This document shows, one piece after another, positions 8,943-18,054 of a stretch of 64,000 bases of DNA. The notes beneath the pieces were generated by a model, which saw only the letters and a program-made list of their open reading frames with translations, had not been told where the DNA came from and did no database searches. Numbering within the stretch: position 1 is the stretch's first letter; each line of letters begins with the position of its first letter. Source of the DNA: Capillimicrobium parvum (GTDB lineage: Bacteria; Actinomycetota; Thermoleophilia; Solirubrobacterales; Solirubrobacteraceae); assembly GCF_021172045.1 (NCBI RefSeq), contig NZ_CP087164.1, positions 2,232,001 through 2,296,000 on the forward strand, written 5' to 3'. Made by a program: the position numbers and the translations under genes.

Positions 8943-9022
8943 GCCGAGCCCGCTTCGGCCGGGGCCGCGCAGGATACGCCCCGGCCGAGCCGAGCCCGCT
9001 TCGGTCGGGGCGTATCCTGCGC
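8943..9022. repeat. 46-bp direct repeat and 22-bp-arm inverted repeat in front of ribD
   Basis: GCCGAGCCCGCTTCGG starts at 8943 and again at 8989. Arms 8967-8988 and 9001-9022 are complementary at 21 of 22 positions, and the mismatch would be G-U in RNA, with a 12-base spacer. The right arm contains TATCCT (9013-9018) 11 bases before the ribD ATG. The left arm contains the same box on the opposite strand. If the mRNA begins about 7 bases after TATCCT, the palindrome is not transcribed and is more likely a DNA operator than an RNA attenuator. Confidence 0.7.
9013..9018 (+). promoter_or_regulatory. -10-like TATCCT for the rib operon
   Basis: TATCCT lies 11 bases before the ribD ATG within the right arm of the inverted repeat. 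The expected transcript would have only a few bases of leader. Confidence 0.45.
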
Positions 9023-9029
9023 GGGACGA

Positions 9030-10148
9030 ATGACCCTCACCTCGGATACGGACCTGGCGCACCTCGAGCACGCCATCGAGCTCGCGGAGGCGCGGCCGGG
9101 CCGGGCCACGCCGAACCCGAACGTGGGTGCGGTCGTCGTGCGCGACGGGGCCGTGGTGGGCGCGGGCACCCATGAGCGCTTCGGCGGCCCGCACGCCGAG
9201 GTGGTGGCCCTCCTGGACGCCGGCGCGGACGCTCGCGGGGGCACGCTGTACGTCTCGCTGGAGCCGTGCGCGCACGAGGGCAAGACCCCGCCGTGCACCG
9301 ACGCGATCGTCGCCGCGGGCATCTCGCGCGTCGTCGTCGCCGCCGACGACCCGAGCGAGAAGGCGTCGGGCCGCGGCCTCGGCATCCTGCGCGACGAGGG
9401 CATCGACGTCGCCATGGCGGACGGCGTGCTCGCCACCCGCGCGCGGCTCGTCAACCAGGCCTTCCGCAAGCACGCCCGCACCGGCCGCCCCTGGGTCCTC
9501 TTCAAGTCGGCGATGACCCTCGACGGGAAGGTCGCCACGCCGAACGGCGACTCCAAGTGGATCTCCGGCGAGGCGAGCCGCCGCCTGGCCCACCAGTGGC
9601 GCGCGTCGGTCGACGCCGTCGCCGTCGGCGTGGGCACGGCCCTCGCCGACGACCCGCAGCTGACGGCGCGCATCGAGGGCGTCACCCGCCAGCCCCGCCG
9701 AATCGCCTTCGACTCGCTCGCCCGGCTGCCGCTTGACAGCCAGCTCGTCGCCGCGGCGCACGAGGTGCCGCTGACCGTGGTCGTGTCGCGCGCGGCGGAC
9801 CGGCGCGACATCCACGCGCTCGAGGCCGCCGGCGCCGACGTCATCGTCGCCTCGGGCGAGCACGAGCCGGCGCGGGTGCGCTCGGCGCTCGTCCAGCTCG
9901 GCGACCAGGGCATCACGTCGATCCTGCTCGAGGGCGGCCCGCATCTGTCGGGCGCGTTCTTCGACGCGGGCGAGATCGACGAGGTGCGGCTCTTCCTCGC
10001 GCCGATGCTGGTCGGGGGCCGCGCGGCGCGCGACCCGCTCGAGGGTCAGGGCGTGGAGCGCATCGCCGACGCGACGCGCGCCCTGACGATGACATGCCGG
10101 TCGGTCGATCAGGACCTCCTGGTCAGCGCGCGCCTGAAGGAGTGGTGA
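9030..10148 (+). CDS. ribD: Bifunctional deaminase/reductase of riboflavin synthesis
   Basis: A 372-residue RibD carrying out the second and third steps of riboflavin synthesis: deamination of the pyrimidine intermediate, then ribosyl side-chain reduction. The N-terminal deaminase holds the zinc ligands His55 with the proton-shuttling Glu57 (GGPHAEV) and Cys80 and Cys89 ([11 protein letters not shown]). From about residue 150 the RibD_C reductase domain begins ([18 protein letters not shown]) and includes [13 protein letters not shown]. It starts the four-gene rib operon. The ATG at 9030 has no strong ribosome-binding site but fits the leaderless pattern after TATCCT. Confidence 0.95.
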   Translation: MTLTSDTDLAHLEHAIELAEARPGRATPNPNVGAVVVRDGAVVGAGTHERFGGPHAEVVALLDAGADARGGTLYVSLEPCAHEGKTPPCTDAIVAAGISRVVVAADDPSEKASGRGLGILRDEGIDVAMADGVLATRARLVNQAFRKHARTGRPWVLFKSAMTLDGKVATPNGDSKWISGEASRRLAHQWRASVDAVAVGVGTALADDPQLTARIEGVTRQPRRIAFDSLARLPLDSQLVAAAHEVPLTVVVSRAADRRDIHALEAAGADVIVASGEHEPARVRSALVQLGDQGITSILLEGGPHLSGAFFDAGEIDEVRLFLAPMLVGGRAARDPLEGQGVERIADATRALTMTCRSVDQDLLVSARLKEW

Positions 10149-10150
10149 CG

Positions 10151-10735
10151 GTGTTCACCGGGCTGGTCCAGGACCTCGGCGAGGTCACGCGCATCGACGA
10201 CACGGGCGACGGCGTGCGCCTCGCGGTGCGCTCGCACCTGGCGTCCGAGCTGTCGGAGGGCGACTCGGTCGCGGTCAACGGCGTCTGCCTGACCGCGGTC
10301 GGCATGTGCGGCGGCGAGCTGTTCGGCGCCGACGTCATGCGCGAGACGCTGCGGCGCTCGTCGCTCGGCGACCTCGCCGCGGGCGGCCACGTGAACCTCG
10401 AGCTGCCGTTGCGCGCTACCGACCGCCTCGGCGGGCACGTCGTCCAGGGCCACGTCGACGGCGTCGGCGCCGTGCGCGCCACCCGCGAGGACGGCTTCGC
10501 GCGCATCGTGGAGATCGAGGCCGACCCGTCCCTGCTGCGCTATGTCGTCGAGAAGGGCTCCATCGCCGTCGACGGCGTCTCGCTGACCGTCAGCGCGGTG
10601 GGCGACACGTTCTTCGCGATATCGCTCATTCCCGAGACCATCGAGCGCACGACGCTCGGGGCCGCCGAACCGGGCCGGCCTGTCAACCTGGAGGTCGACG
10701 TGCTGGCCAAATACGTGGAGAAGCTGATTCGATGA
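10151..10735 (+). CDS. ribE: Riboflavin synthase (alpha chain)
   Basis: A 194-residue riboflavin synthase, which dismutates two lumazine molecules to riboflavin. The protein starts with FTGLVQDLG, the family hallmark, and the two tandem lumazine-binding barrels each carry a copy of the repeat ([13 protein letters not shown] is in the second half of barrel 1). A GTG at 10145 overlaps the ribD stop. The GTG at 10151 is preferred because GAAGGAG at 10136-10142 is then 8 bases away and the protein begins at the conserved Phe-Thr-Gly. It overlaps ribBA by an ATGA junction. Confidence 0.93.
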   Translation: MFTGLVQDLGEVTRIDDTGDGVRLAVRSHLASELSEGDSVAVNGVCLTAVGMCGGELFGADVMRETLRRSSLGDLAAGGHVNLELPLRATDRLGGHVVQGHVDGVGAVRATREDGFARIVEIEADPSLLRYVVEKGSIAVDGVSLTVSAVGDTFFAISLIPETIERTTLGAAEPGRPVNLEVDVLAKYVEKLIR

Positions 10736-12000
10736 TGCCGACCAAGCACTTCGCCACCGTGGAGGAGGCGCTGGAGGACATTCGTGCCGGGCGGATGGTG
10801 GTGGTCTGTGATGACGAGGATCGTGAGAACGAGGGCGATCTGACGATGGCGGCGCAGTTCGTCACGCCGGATGCGATCAACTTCATGGCCAAGGAGGGGC
10901 GGGGGCTGATCTGTCTGACGTTGACGCCGGATCGTTGTGAGGATCTCGGGCTCGATCTGATGGCGGCGAAGAACGAGTCGGCGTTCGAGACGGCGTTCAC
11001 GGTGTCGATCGAGGCGCGTGAGGGCGTGACGACGGGGATCAGCGCGGCGGATCGGGCGCGGACGATCCAGGTGGCGATCGATCCCGAGAGCGCGCCGCGC
11101 GACCTCGTGCAGCCGGGGCATGTCTTTCCGTTGAAGGCGCGTCCGGGCGGGGTGCTCGAGCGTGCGGGGCAGACGGAGGCGGCGGTCGATCTGGCGCGGC
11201 TGGCGGGCCTGAATCCGTCGGGGGTGATCTGCGAGATCATGAACGACGACGGGACGATGGCTCGGGTCGACGATCTCGTCGGCTATTGCGCTCGGCATGG
11301 GCTGAAGATGATCACGGTGGCCGAGCTGATCGCCTATCGGCGCAAGCACGACCGTCTGGTCGAGCGGGTGGTGGCCACGAAGCTGCCGACGTCGTTCGGG
11401 GACTTCACCGCGATCGGCTACCGGTCGCTGGTCGATGACAAGCACCATGTGGCGTTGGTCAAGGGCGATGTGGAGGGCAGGGAGGAGGTGCTGGTGCGGG
11501 TGCACTCGGAGTGCCTGACCGGCGACGTGTTTCACTCGCTGCGCTGTGATTGCGGCGAGCAGCTGGAGAGCGCGCTGGCGATGATCGAGCGCGATGGGGA
11601 GGGCGTGCTGCTGTATCTGGCGCAGGAGGGGCGCGGGATCGGGCTGCTCAACAAGCTGCGCGCGTACAAGCTGCAGGAGGATGGGCTCGACACGGTGGAG
11701 GCCAACCTGCAGCTGGGGCTGCCGGCCGATCTGCGCGACTACGGCATCGGCGCGCAGATCCTCACGGATCTGGGGCTGAGCTCGATCCGGATCCTGACCA
11801 ACAACCCGAAGAAGATCCTCGGCCTCGAGGGCTACGGGCTGTCGGTGAGCGAGCAGGTGCCGATCGAGCACCTTCCCAACCCGCACAACGAGGCCTACCT
11901 GCGCGCCAAGGCCGAGCGCATGGGCCACATGCTCCACCACCAGGGCGTCGGCCTCGACGAGGAGATGCTCCACGACGAGCGCCGGAGGGACCGCCCGTGA
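10732..12000 (+). CDS. ribBA: Fused DHBP synthase / GTP cyclohydrolase II
   Basis: A 422-residue fusion making both precursors of lumazine. The RibB half (residues 1-205) has the acidic motif [11 protein letters not shown] that binds magnesium and ribulose 5-phosphate. The RibA half has the zinc motif with Cys residues in [19 protein letters not shown] and the GTP-binding [17 protein letters not shown]. From 10741 to about 11760 the gene uses GAT, TGT, CAT and CTG-rich codons far more than its neighbours, and the usual GC-ending pattern returns near 11800. This may reflect replacement of the 5' part by homologous DNA from another lineage. The ATGA overlap with ribE argues that the operon order is old. 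Confidence 0.95.
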   Translation: MMPTKHFATVEEALEDIRAGRMVVVCDDEDRENEGDLTMAAQFVTPDAINFMAKEGRGLICLTLTPDRCEDLGLDLMAAKNESAFETAFTVSIEAREGVTTGISAADRARTIQVAIDPESAPRDLVQPGHVFPLKARPGGVLERAGQTEAAVDLARLAGLNPSGVICEIMNDDGTMARVDDLVGYCARHGLKMITVAELIAYRRKHDRLVERVVATKLPTSFGDFTAIGYRSLVDDKHHVALVKGDVEGREEVLVRVHSECLTGDVFHSLRCDCGEQLESALAMIERDGEGVLLYLAQEGRGIGLLNKLRAYKLQEDGLDTVEANLQLGLPADLRDYGIGAQILTDLGLSSIRILTNNPKKILGLEGYGLSVSEQVPIEHLPNPHNEAYLRAKAERMGHMLHHQGVGLDEEMLHDERRRDRP

Positions 12001-12425
12001 GGATGGCGCTGTGCGTGGCGCGGTTCTACGAGGACCTCGCCGACCGCCTCGAGGCGGGCGCGCGCGCCCGGTTCGCCGAGGCGGGGGTCACGGACGTCGA
12101 CCGCTACGACGTTCCCGGCGCGTTCGAGCTTCCGCTCGCCGCGCGCTTCGCGGCCGAGAGCGGCCGCTACGACGGCGTCGCGTGCCTCGGGGCGGTGATC
12201 CGCGGCGAGACCGACCACTACGAGTGGGTCTGCCAGGAGGCGGCGCGCGGCATCCAGGACGTGCAGCTGCGCAGCGGCATCCCGTGCGCGTTCGGCGTGC
12301 TCACCGTCGACAACCGCGAGCAGGCGCTCGCCCGTGCGGGCGGCGACAAGCGCGACAGCGGGCGCCACGCCGCCGAGGCGGTCCTCGCGCTGGCTGGCTT
12401 AAGGCGCCAACTGCAGGTACCCTGA
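11997..12425 (+). CDS. ribH: 6,7-dimethyl-8-ribityllumazine synthase
   Basis: A 142-residue lumazine synthase, the penultimate step of riboflavin synthesis. Motifs include VARFYEDL near the N-terminus, [13 protein letters not shown], and [22 protein letters not shown] with the catalytic His. GTG 11997 overlaps the ribBA stop and has GGAGGG eight bases upstream, while ATG 12003 would be too far from it. The N-terminus is a few residues shorter than usual, with the first strand starting immediately. It is the last enzyme gene of the operon. Confidence 0.93.
   Translation: MRMALCVARFYEDLADRLEAGARARFAEAGVTDVDRYDVPGAFELPLAARFAAESGRYDGVACLGAVIRGETDHYEWVCQEAARGIQDVQLRSGIPCAFGVLTVDNREQALARAGGDKRDSGRHAAEAVLALAGLRRQLQVP
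12418..12423 (+). promoter_or_regulatory. -10-like TACCCT, leaderless start
   Basis: TACCCT ends 7 bases before the ATG at 12431, the spacing at which transcription would begin on the start codon itself. Confidence 0.45.
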
Positions 12426-12430
12426 ACCCC

Positions 12431-12757
12431 ATGACGGCGGAGGTGCTGGCGCTCGCGCTGACCCTGGCGGTCCACATCGTCGGAGCATTCGCGCTGATCG
12501 GGGTCCTCGTACGCAACAGCGGCGCCGACGTTCGCGACTGGTGGCCGGGCGACGACGACGGCGGCCCGCCGCCCGACGACCCGCAGCCGCAGCGCCCGCA
12601 GCCCGGCGGCGGGGGCGGCGTGCCGCTGCCCGACGCCCAGGCGTCCCCGGTGCGCCTGCGCGAGCCGGGCCAGATCTCCGAGCGCTACCCGCGCCCGGCC
12701 CGCCGCCCGGCGCACCCGCCGGCTCCGGCGCCCGAGCGTCAGCCCGAGCACGGCTGA
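12431..12757 (+). CDS. Small single-pass membrane protein with proline-rich tail
   Basis: A 108-residue protein of unknown function. Residues 5-27 form one hydrophobic helix (LALALTLAVHIVGAFALIGV). The rest is a disordered cytosolic or external tail rich in Pro, Gly, Arg and Asp (DDDGGPPPDDPQPQRPQPGG). It follows ribH by five bases but has its own TACCCT box, so it need not belong to the rib operon. It converges on the second PD40 gene. No family is recognised. Confidence 0.6.
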   Translation: MTAEVLALALTLAVHIVGAFALIGVLVRNSGADVRDWWPGDDDGGPPPDDPQPQRPQPGGGGGVPLPDAQASPVRLREPGQISERYPRPARRPAHPPAPAPERQPEHG

Positions 12758-12768
12758 CGGGCGCCCGC

Positions 12769-14229
12769 CTACTCGTCGGACAGCCCCATGAAGCGCACGA
12801 ACGCGTCGGGGACGGCCTGGCCGTTCGCTTCGCCGGACTCGTTCTCCTCGCGGCTCGTGAACCCGACGAACGTGCCGCGGTTGGAGATGGCCGGGCTCCA
12901 GCTGAACGCCGGCCGGCCGTCGGCGAGGTGGAACTCGCCGGTGCGGCAGCACTTGCTCTCGCCCGAGAGGTTGCCCGCGCCGCGCTCGCGCGGGAAGTTC
13001 CAGAAGTACACGTGCATGAACGGGCCGTCGGACGGTGGGCCGTCGAACTTCAGGTCGCGCAGGTTCTTGGCGAACGACCGGAACACCGCCTGCTCGCCGT
13101 GCCCGCTCACGTGCACCTGGTCTGACTGCAGGTCGCCCTGCGTATCGGTCCCGGCGTCGTAGCTGACCATCTCCATCTCGTCCGGTCCGCCGCTGGGCGA
13201 CTGGCGCAGCGTGCGCCGGAAGACGTCGCGCGTCGCACCGTTGCGGTCCTCGGAGATGCCGCGGCACCGGCTGAGGCACAGGTCGGTGGCGGTGGACTCG
13301 AAGACGACGTAGACGCCGTCGTTGTCCAGGTTCGGATCGCTGGAGACGCCGTTGCCGCCCCGCTTGGCGTTCGTGGCCGAGTTGCTGACGAGCTGCCGGC
13401 CACCGCTCCGCCTGACCTTCTCGCGGTGTTCGCTGAGCGGCTGGTAGTACACCTGGCCGCCGCGGTCGAAGGCCACGCCCTCGCCGTTGGTCTGCAGGTC
13501 GGGATGGCTGCCCCGGCCGACGCGGCGCGCCGTGCCCTGGGCGACGTCGTAGACCCACACGCGCCCGCCCGCGGCGAACGAGACGCGACGGCAGTAGCCG
13601 TCGACGACGCCGTCGGTGGCGTTCTCCCTGCCTTTGCTGACGAGCGTCGTCCTGCCGGAGTCGAGGTCGTGCAGGTACACGTCCCAGTCGGAGCTCGTGT
13701 CCGCGGGGGAGAGGTTGGTCGCCTGCGACTGGAAGGTGAGGCAATGCGGCGCGACCGCGTCCTGGCCGAGCGTGCTGAGGCCGTCCAGCGACGGCTTGAT
13801 CGAGTCGCCGTTGCCCTGCTCGCCGGAGCTCGAGACGCTGCCCAGCGACAGCGATCCGGTGATCTGGCCGGTGCCCGGGGCGTTGCGCTTCATCACGATG
13901 ACGTCGCGCTTGCCGTTCGCGTCGCCGGCCACGAGGTTGCTCGCGGAGGAGTCGTAGGCGACGTAGCGGACCTTGCGGTTGTCCTGGCTGAAGGTGACGT
14001 CGTGGTCGGCGGGCCGGGGCCCTCCGGTCGGGTCGTCGCGGGCGACGCCGGTGTCCTGCGCGTACGTCGTGTCGTCGCTCGGGCCGCCGGCCGGCGGAGC
14101 GCCGCCGGGCGGCGAGACGATCTCCGTCACGCGCGTGCCGATGACGGGCGCCGGGGCGGCCGCCGCCGGGATGAGCACAGCGCCCGTCACGAGGACGGCG
14201 CATAGGGCACCGCGGGGAACACCGAACAT
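12769..14229 (-). CDS. Secreted PD40/TolB-like beta-propeller protein, paralogue 2
   Basis: A 486-residue secreted protein with a signal peptide (residues 1-26, ending PAAAAPAP). Blades resemble those of the gene at 7210-8754: SASNLVAGDANGKRDVIVMK, QATNLSPADTSSDWDVYLHD, and a C-terminal GEANGQAVPDAFVRFMG. Two blades contain extra Cys residues (CLSRCRG, SKCCRTGEF), suggesting disulfides after export. ATG 14229 has an AGGAGGG ribosome-binding site and a TAGCGT box about 44 bases upstream, so this mRNA has a leader, like that of its paralogue. The function is unknown; a surface or matrix calcium-dependent role is an inference. Confidence 0.72.
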   Translation of the reverse strand: MFGVPRGALCAVLVTGAVLIPAAAAPAPVIGTRVTEIVSPPGGAPPAGGPSDDTTYAQDTGVARDDPTGGPRPADHDVTFSQDNRKVRYVAYDSSASNLVAGDANGKRDVIVMKRNAPGTGQITGSLSLGSVSSSGEQGNGDSIKPSLDGLSTLGQDAVAPHCLTFQSQATNLSPADTSSDWDVYLHDLDSGRTTLVSKGRENATDGVVDGYCRRVSFAAGGRVWVYDVAQGTARRVGRGSHPDLQTNGEGVAFDRGGQVYYQPLSEHREKVRRSGGRQLVSNSATNAKRGGNGVSSDPNLDNDGVYVVFESTATDLCLSRCRGISEDRNGATRDVFRRTLRQSPSGGPDEMEMVSYDAGTDTQGDLQSDQVHVSGHGEQAVFRSFAKNLRDLKFDGPPSDGPFMHVYFWNFPRERGAGNLSGESKCCRTGEFHLADGRPAFSWSPAISNRGTFVGFTSREENESGEANGQAVPDAFVRFMGLSDE

Positions 14230-14388
14230 GGACCCTCCTGCCGTGGGTCGATCGCGAATCCGGTCGGGGCGACGCTACACCATGCTCAGGACCATCTGTC
14301 CATCCGCCGTCCGTCCGTCGGGTCGGCGCAGCACCGGTGCTTGGCGCGGCGGCGGTCGGGCGGCCTCCCGCGGCGAGGCCGCCGGCGG

Positions 14389-15996
14389 TCAGTCGCGCCC
14401 GTTGGCGTGGCCCTTGCCCCGGCCCGCCGGCCCGGCTCCGCCCGCCTCGCCGGCCGCCTGCTGGGCGGCGGCGAGCTCGGCCTGGACCGTTCCCTGCTGG
14501 TCGGGATTCTGCAGGCGCACCTGGAGCACGTCGACGGCCTCCGACGGGCGCCCGGCGAGCCGGAGCGCGTGACCGAGGTCGTAGAGGGCGTAGGCGCACG
14601 GGTCGGTCTGCGACACCGGGCAGTCCTGCACGGCCTGCTGGAGGCTCGCGATCGCACCGGCGTAGTCGCCCTGGGCGATCTGGTTGTGGCCCTGGGCCTG
14701 GAGCTCGGAGGAGGAGCCGGACGGCGGGGCCTGCTCGGGCGGCGCCTGCTCCTGGGTCGTCGCCTGCTGCGTCTCGGGCGGCGAGGTCTGCGTCTCGGGG
14801 GCGGAGGCCGCGGGCGGCGCCGCCGCCTGCTGGGCCTTCTGCCTGCGCTTCGCCTTCTTCCTGGCCTTGGCGGCGCTCTTGCCCGCGTCGCTGCGCGACG
14901 CCTCGCTGCGCGCCGTTGCCGTCGTCTGGGCGGCGCCGCCGGCGGAGCGATCGCCGTTGCCGCCGCCGCCGTTGAGCGCGAGCGCGGCGATCGCGGCGCC
15001 GGCGAGCAGGAGGACCGAGGCGAGCGCGACGAGGACGCCCCAGCCGAAGCGCCGGCGGCCGGGGCCTTCGTCGTCGGCCGCCTCTCGGCTCGGGACCGCG
15101 CGCGGCGGGACGGCGCGCGGCGGGACCGCGCGCGTCGGGGCCGTGCGCTCGGCCTCCGTGCCGATGACGCCGTCCTCGAGCGCCTCGACCATGTCGCAGC
15201 AGCTGCGCCACCGGCGGTCCGGATCCTTCTCCAGCCCGCGCCACAACGCCCGGTCGACGGCCATCGGCAGCGTGTCGTCGACCTCGCTGGCCGCGGGCGG
15301 CGGCGTCTCGACGTGTGCGCGCGCCTGCGCCGCGATGTGCTCGCCGCCGAACGGCCGGCGCCCGGTGAGCAGCTCGAACGCGACGACGGCGAGCGAGTAG
15401 CGGTCGCTGGCCGCGGTCGCGTCCTCGCCGAGCGCCTGCTCGGGCGACAGGTACGCGGCCGTGCCGAGCACGGTGCCGGTCTGCGTCAGGCCGGCGGCGT
15501 CGCTGGCCATCCGGGCGATGCCGAAGTCACCGACCGCGAGGCGTCCGTGCTCGTCGAGCAGGAGGTTGCCGGGCTTGACGTCGCGGTGGACGATCCCGTG
15601 GCGGTGCGCGTGGTCGAGCGCCGAGGCGGCGGCGTCGAGCCAGGCGAGCGCCTGGCGGCGGCTGATCGGCGTGGCGGCCTTCAGCCGGTCGGCCACCGTG
15701 CCGCCGGCGAAGTGCTCCATCACGATGAACGGCGTCCCGTCGTCCATCTCGCCGATGTCGTAGATCGTGGCGACGTGCGGGTGGTCCGACACGCGCGCGG
15801 CGGCACGCGCCTCGCGGCTGAAGCGCTCGATCGCGGCCTCGTCGGAGGCGAAGTGCGCGCCCAGCACCTTGACCGCGACGACGCGGCCGAGCAGCGTGTC
15901 CTCGGCCGCGAAGACGGTCGCCATGCCGCCGGAGGCGATCCGGCGAACGGTGCGGTAACGGTCAGGGAGTCGGACGGGCGGCGACGTCGCAGGCAT
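14389..15996 (-). CDS. PknB-type serine/threonine kinase with extracellular TPR-like domain
   Basis: A 535-residue Hanks-type kinase. Residues 10-275 form the catalytic domain: glycine loop IASGGMATVF, ATP-anchoring Lys43, catalytic loop HRDVKPGN, DFG, and activation loop ending GTAAYLSPEQ. A juxtamembrane RAVPPRAVPPRAVPS repeat follows, then one membrane helix (about 316-340). The external part has a Gln/Pro/Ala-rich linker and about 90 residues that look like tetratricopeptide repeats (GHNQIAQGDYAGAIASLQQA). PASTA domains are absent, so it is not a PknB orthologue in the strict sense. The TPR part may sense a protein partner outside the cell. Confidence 0.9.
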   Translation of the reverse strand: MPATSPPVRLPDRYRTVRRIASGGMATVFAAEDTLLGRVVAVKVLGAHFASDEAAIERFSREARAAARVSDHPHVATIYDIGEMDDGTPFIVMEHFAGGTVADRLKAATPISRRQALAWLDAAASALDHAHRHGIVHRDVKPGNLLLDEHGRLAVGDFGIARMASDAAGLTQTGTVLGTAAYLSPEQALGEDATAASDRYSLAVVAFELLTGRRPFGGEHIAAQARAHVETPPPAASEVDDTLPMAVDRALWRGLEKDPDRRWRSCCDMVEALEDGVIGTEAERTAPTRAVPPRAVPPRAVPSREAADDEGPGRRRFGWGVLVALASVLLLAGAAIAALALNGGGGNGDRSAGGAAQTTATARSEASRSDAGKSAAKARKKAKRRQKAQQAAAPPAASAPETQTSPPETQQATTQEQAPPEQAPPSGSSSELQAQGHNQIAQGDYAGAIASLQQAVQDCPVSQTDPCAYALYDLGHALRLAGRPSEAVDVLQVRLQNPDQQGTVQAELAAAQQAAGEAGGAGPAGRGKGHANGRD

Positions 15997-16049
15997 GCGC
16001 TAGCGGGACGCCTACCCATGACGGCGCGGGGCCGAACGTCCGGCCCCGC

Positions 16050-16055
16050 TATCCT
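16050..16055 (+). promoter_or_regulatory. -10-like TATCCT for rpmB
   Basis: TATCCT lies 10 bases before the rpmB ATG, the common spacing in this window. Confidence 0.45.
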
Positions 16056-16065
16056 CCTCTGCCGC

Positions 16066-16257
16066 ATGGCAAAGATCTGTCACTCCTGCGGCAAGGGCCC
16101 CGCGTTCGGCAACAGCCGCAGCCACTCGATGGTCGCGACCAAGCGTCGCTTCGACCCGAACCTCCAGAAGGTTCGCGTCATGGACGGCGCCTCTCCGCGC
16201 CGCGTCTACGTCTGCACGCGCTGCCTGAAGGCCGGCAAGGTCACCAAGGCGCTCTAG
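16066..16257 (+). CDS. rpmB: 50S ribosomal protein L28, zinc-binding form
   Basis: A 63-residue L28 with both zinc pairs (CHSCGKG at residues 5-11 and CTRCLKAG near the end), so it is the C+ form. The motif GNSRSHSMVATKRRFDPNLQ is typical of the family. The TAG stop coincides with the first bases of dispersed element copy C. The next gene on the strand is fakA, the usual Gram-positive neighbour. Confidence 0.96.
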   Translation: MAKICHSCGKGPAFGNSRSHSMVATKRRFDPNLQKVRVMDGASPRRVYVCTRCLKAGKVTKAL

Positions 16258-16325
16258 GGGTGCCGATTCCGGCCCGCGGCCTGCATGGTGGGCTCGCAGC
16301 GTCCGCCGGCGGGAGGCGGGACCCC
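16256..16325 (+). repeat. Dispersed 70-bp element, copy C
   Basis: This copy starts within the rpmB stop codon (TAGGGGTGCCGA, as at copy A) and ends GGAGGCGGGACCCC. It lies in the opposite plus-strand orientation to copies A and B. It separates rpmB from fakA. Confidence 0.8.
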
Positions 16326-16340
16326 ATGGGTTCTGTAGCT

Positions 16341-16359
16341 CCAGGGCATCGCGCCCTGG
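16341..16359 (+). other. Seven-base-pair hairpin upstream of fakA
   Basis: CCAGGGC and GCCCTGG flank a five-base loop and end 10 bases before the fakA GTG. There is no U-tract. It could be a weak terminator of rpmB transcripts or a structure near the fakA ribosome-binding region. Confidence 0.35.
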
Positions 16360-16369
16360 ACCTGCTGCC

Positions 16370-18004
16370 GTGACCGAGTCGAGCCTCGTCCGCTTCCGCG
16401 CTGTCGTCGAAGGCGCGCTCGCGCATCTCGAGAGCCGCCGCCAGGAGGTCAACGACCTCAACGTGTTCCCCGTCGCCGACGGCGACACGGGCGACAACAT
16501 GGCGCTGACCCTGCGCGCCTGCCTGGCGGAGGTCGACCAGCTCGCCCAGGAGGGCGGCGAGCGCACGATCGACGAGATCGGCCGCGACGAGATCGTGGGC
16601 CGCGTCGCCCGGGCGGCGCTGCTCGGCGCGCGCGGCAACAGCGGCGTCATCCTCTCCCAGCTCATCCGCGGCGCCGCCGAGGAGCTCATCAGCCGCCCCG
16701 GCGAGCTTGTCGACCCGGTGCTGATCGGCGCCGCGATGGCCCGCGCGGCCGACCATGGGTACTCCTCGGTCCGCGAGCCGGCCGAGGGGACGATCCTGAC
16801 GGTCATGCGCGAGATGGCGAGCCGCATCGCCACCGAGCTCGCGCACATGCCCGACCCGCGCCTCGGGCCTTGCGCGTCGTCCGACGACCAGAACGCCGCG
16901 ATCGCCGACATCCTCGAGCGTGCGATCGTCGCCGGCGAGGAGTCGGTGCGCCGCGGCCCCGAGCTGCTGTCCGTGCTGCGCGACGCCGGCGTGGTCGACG
17001 CGGGCGGCTACGGCGTGACGATCATCTTCGCGGGGATCGTCGCCGCGCTGCGCGGGAGCGAGGGCCCGCCGCTCGAGCACCATCACGCGCCGGCGCGGCG
17101 CCATGCCCCCGAGGAGCACAGCTCCTCGACCTACCGGTACTGCACGAACTTCGCTGTGATCGGCGCGGGGCTCGAGCGCTCGCGCTTCGCCGGGCCGCTC
17201 GAGGCGATCGGCGACTCGGTCCTCATCGTCGGCGACGAGCACACGATCAAGGTCCATGTCCACACCGACGAACCGCAGGCCGCGACCGCGATCTTCGCGG
17301 GCGCCGGCGAGGTGTCGCGGCTCGACGTCGCCGACATGCACGAGCAGGTCGAGCAGCGCGCCGGGCGGCTGCTGTCGCGGTGCGGGGCTCTGGCGGTCTG
17401 CGCCGGCGACGGGATGCGGCGCCTGTTCGCGTCGTTGGGCGCCGAGGTGCTCGACGGCGGCGCGACGCTCAACCCGTCGACCTACGAGCTGCTCGCCGCC
17501 ATCCATGCGGTGCCCGCCGAGGAGGTCGTGGTCCTGCCGAACTCGCCCAACGTCATCATGGCCGCCGAGCGCGCCGCCGAGCTCGCGGAGAAGACGGTCC
17601 ACGTCGTGGCGTCGCGCTCGCAGCAGGCGGGCCTGAGCGCCGCGGTGGCCCTGGTGCCGGATCGCGCGGCGGCGGAGAACGCGCAGGCGATGACCGACGC
17701 GCTCGTGCAGCTGCGCATCGGCTCGGTCGCCCCGGCCGCGCGCGAGGACGTGCACGGCCGGTTCGGCGTCGGCGAGGCCGTGGGGTTCGTCGAGGACGAG
17801 ATCATCGCCTGGGGCGAGCCCGGGCCGACCCTGCAGGCCGTCCTGCGCTCGCTCTCGCGCGACGCCGAGCTCGTCACCTGCATCGCCGGCGACGGCGCCC
17901 CGCTCGACCACGACGGCGTGCGGGCGCTCGCGTCCGATGCGGTGGAGCTCGAGATCGAGGACGGCGGCCAGCCGGCGTACTGGTGGCTTCTGTCGGCGGA
18001 GTAG
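16370..18004 (+). CDS. fakA: DhaL/DAK2-domain fatty acid kinase subunit (FakA/YloV-like)
   Basis: A 544-residue protein. The N-terminal DhaL domain has the ATP-Mg aspartates in NVFPVADGDTGDNM (Asp37, Asp39, Asp42) and the loop GARGNSGVILSQLIRG. The middle and C-terminal FakA domains follow (YCTNFAVIGAG, VVLPNSPNVIMAAE). In Gram-positives FakA phosphorylates fatty acids bound to FakB proteins to feed phospholipid synthesis. No FakB (DegV family) gene is in the window. It lies in the standard rpmB-fakA-recG order. The GTG start at 16370 matches the usual family N-terminus. Confidence 0.9.
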   Translation: MTESSLVRFRAVVEGALAHLESRRQEVNDLNVFPVADGDTGDNMALTLRACLAEVDQLAQEGGERTIDEIGRDEIVGRVARAALLGARGNSGVILSQLIRGAAEELISRPGELVDPVLIGAAMARAADHGYSSVREPAEGTILTVMREMASRIATELAHMPDPRLGPCASSDDQNAAIADILERAIVAGEESVRRGPELLSVLRDAGVVDAGGYGVTIIFAGIVAALRGSEGPPLEHHHAPARRHAPEEHSSSTYRYCTNFAVIGAGLERSRFAGPLEAIGDSVLIVGDEHTIKVHVHTDEPQAATAIFAGAGEVSRLDVADMHEQVEQRAGRLLSRCGALAVCAGDGMRRLFASLGAEVLDGGATLNPSTYELLAAIHAVPAEEVVVLPNSPNVIMAAERAAELAEKTVHVVASRSQQAGLSAAVALVPDRAAAENAQAMTDALVQLRIGSVAPAAREDVHGRFGVGEAVGFVEDEIIAWGEPGPTLQAVLRSLSRDAELVTCIAGDGAPLDHDGVRALASDAVELEIEDGGQPAYWWLLSAE

Positions 18005-18054
18005 CTTCAGGCCCGCCGCCGCGGCCGGTCCGCCCCGGCGGTCATCATCTCGGC

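Noticed and set aside
8755-9029. FMN riboswitch upstream of ribD
   Set aside because: The conserved RFN aptamer segments are not visible. The main structure is an inverted repeat that would lie upstream of the likely transcription start.
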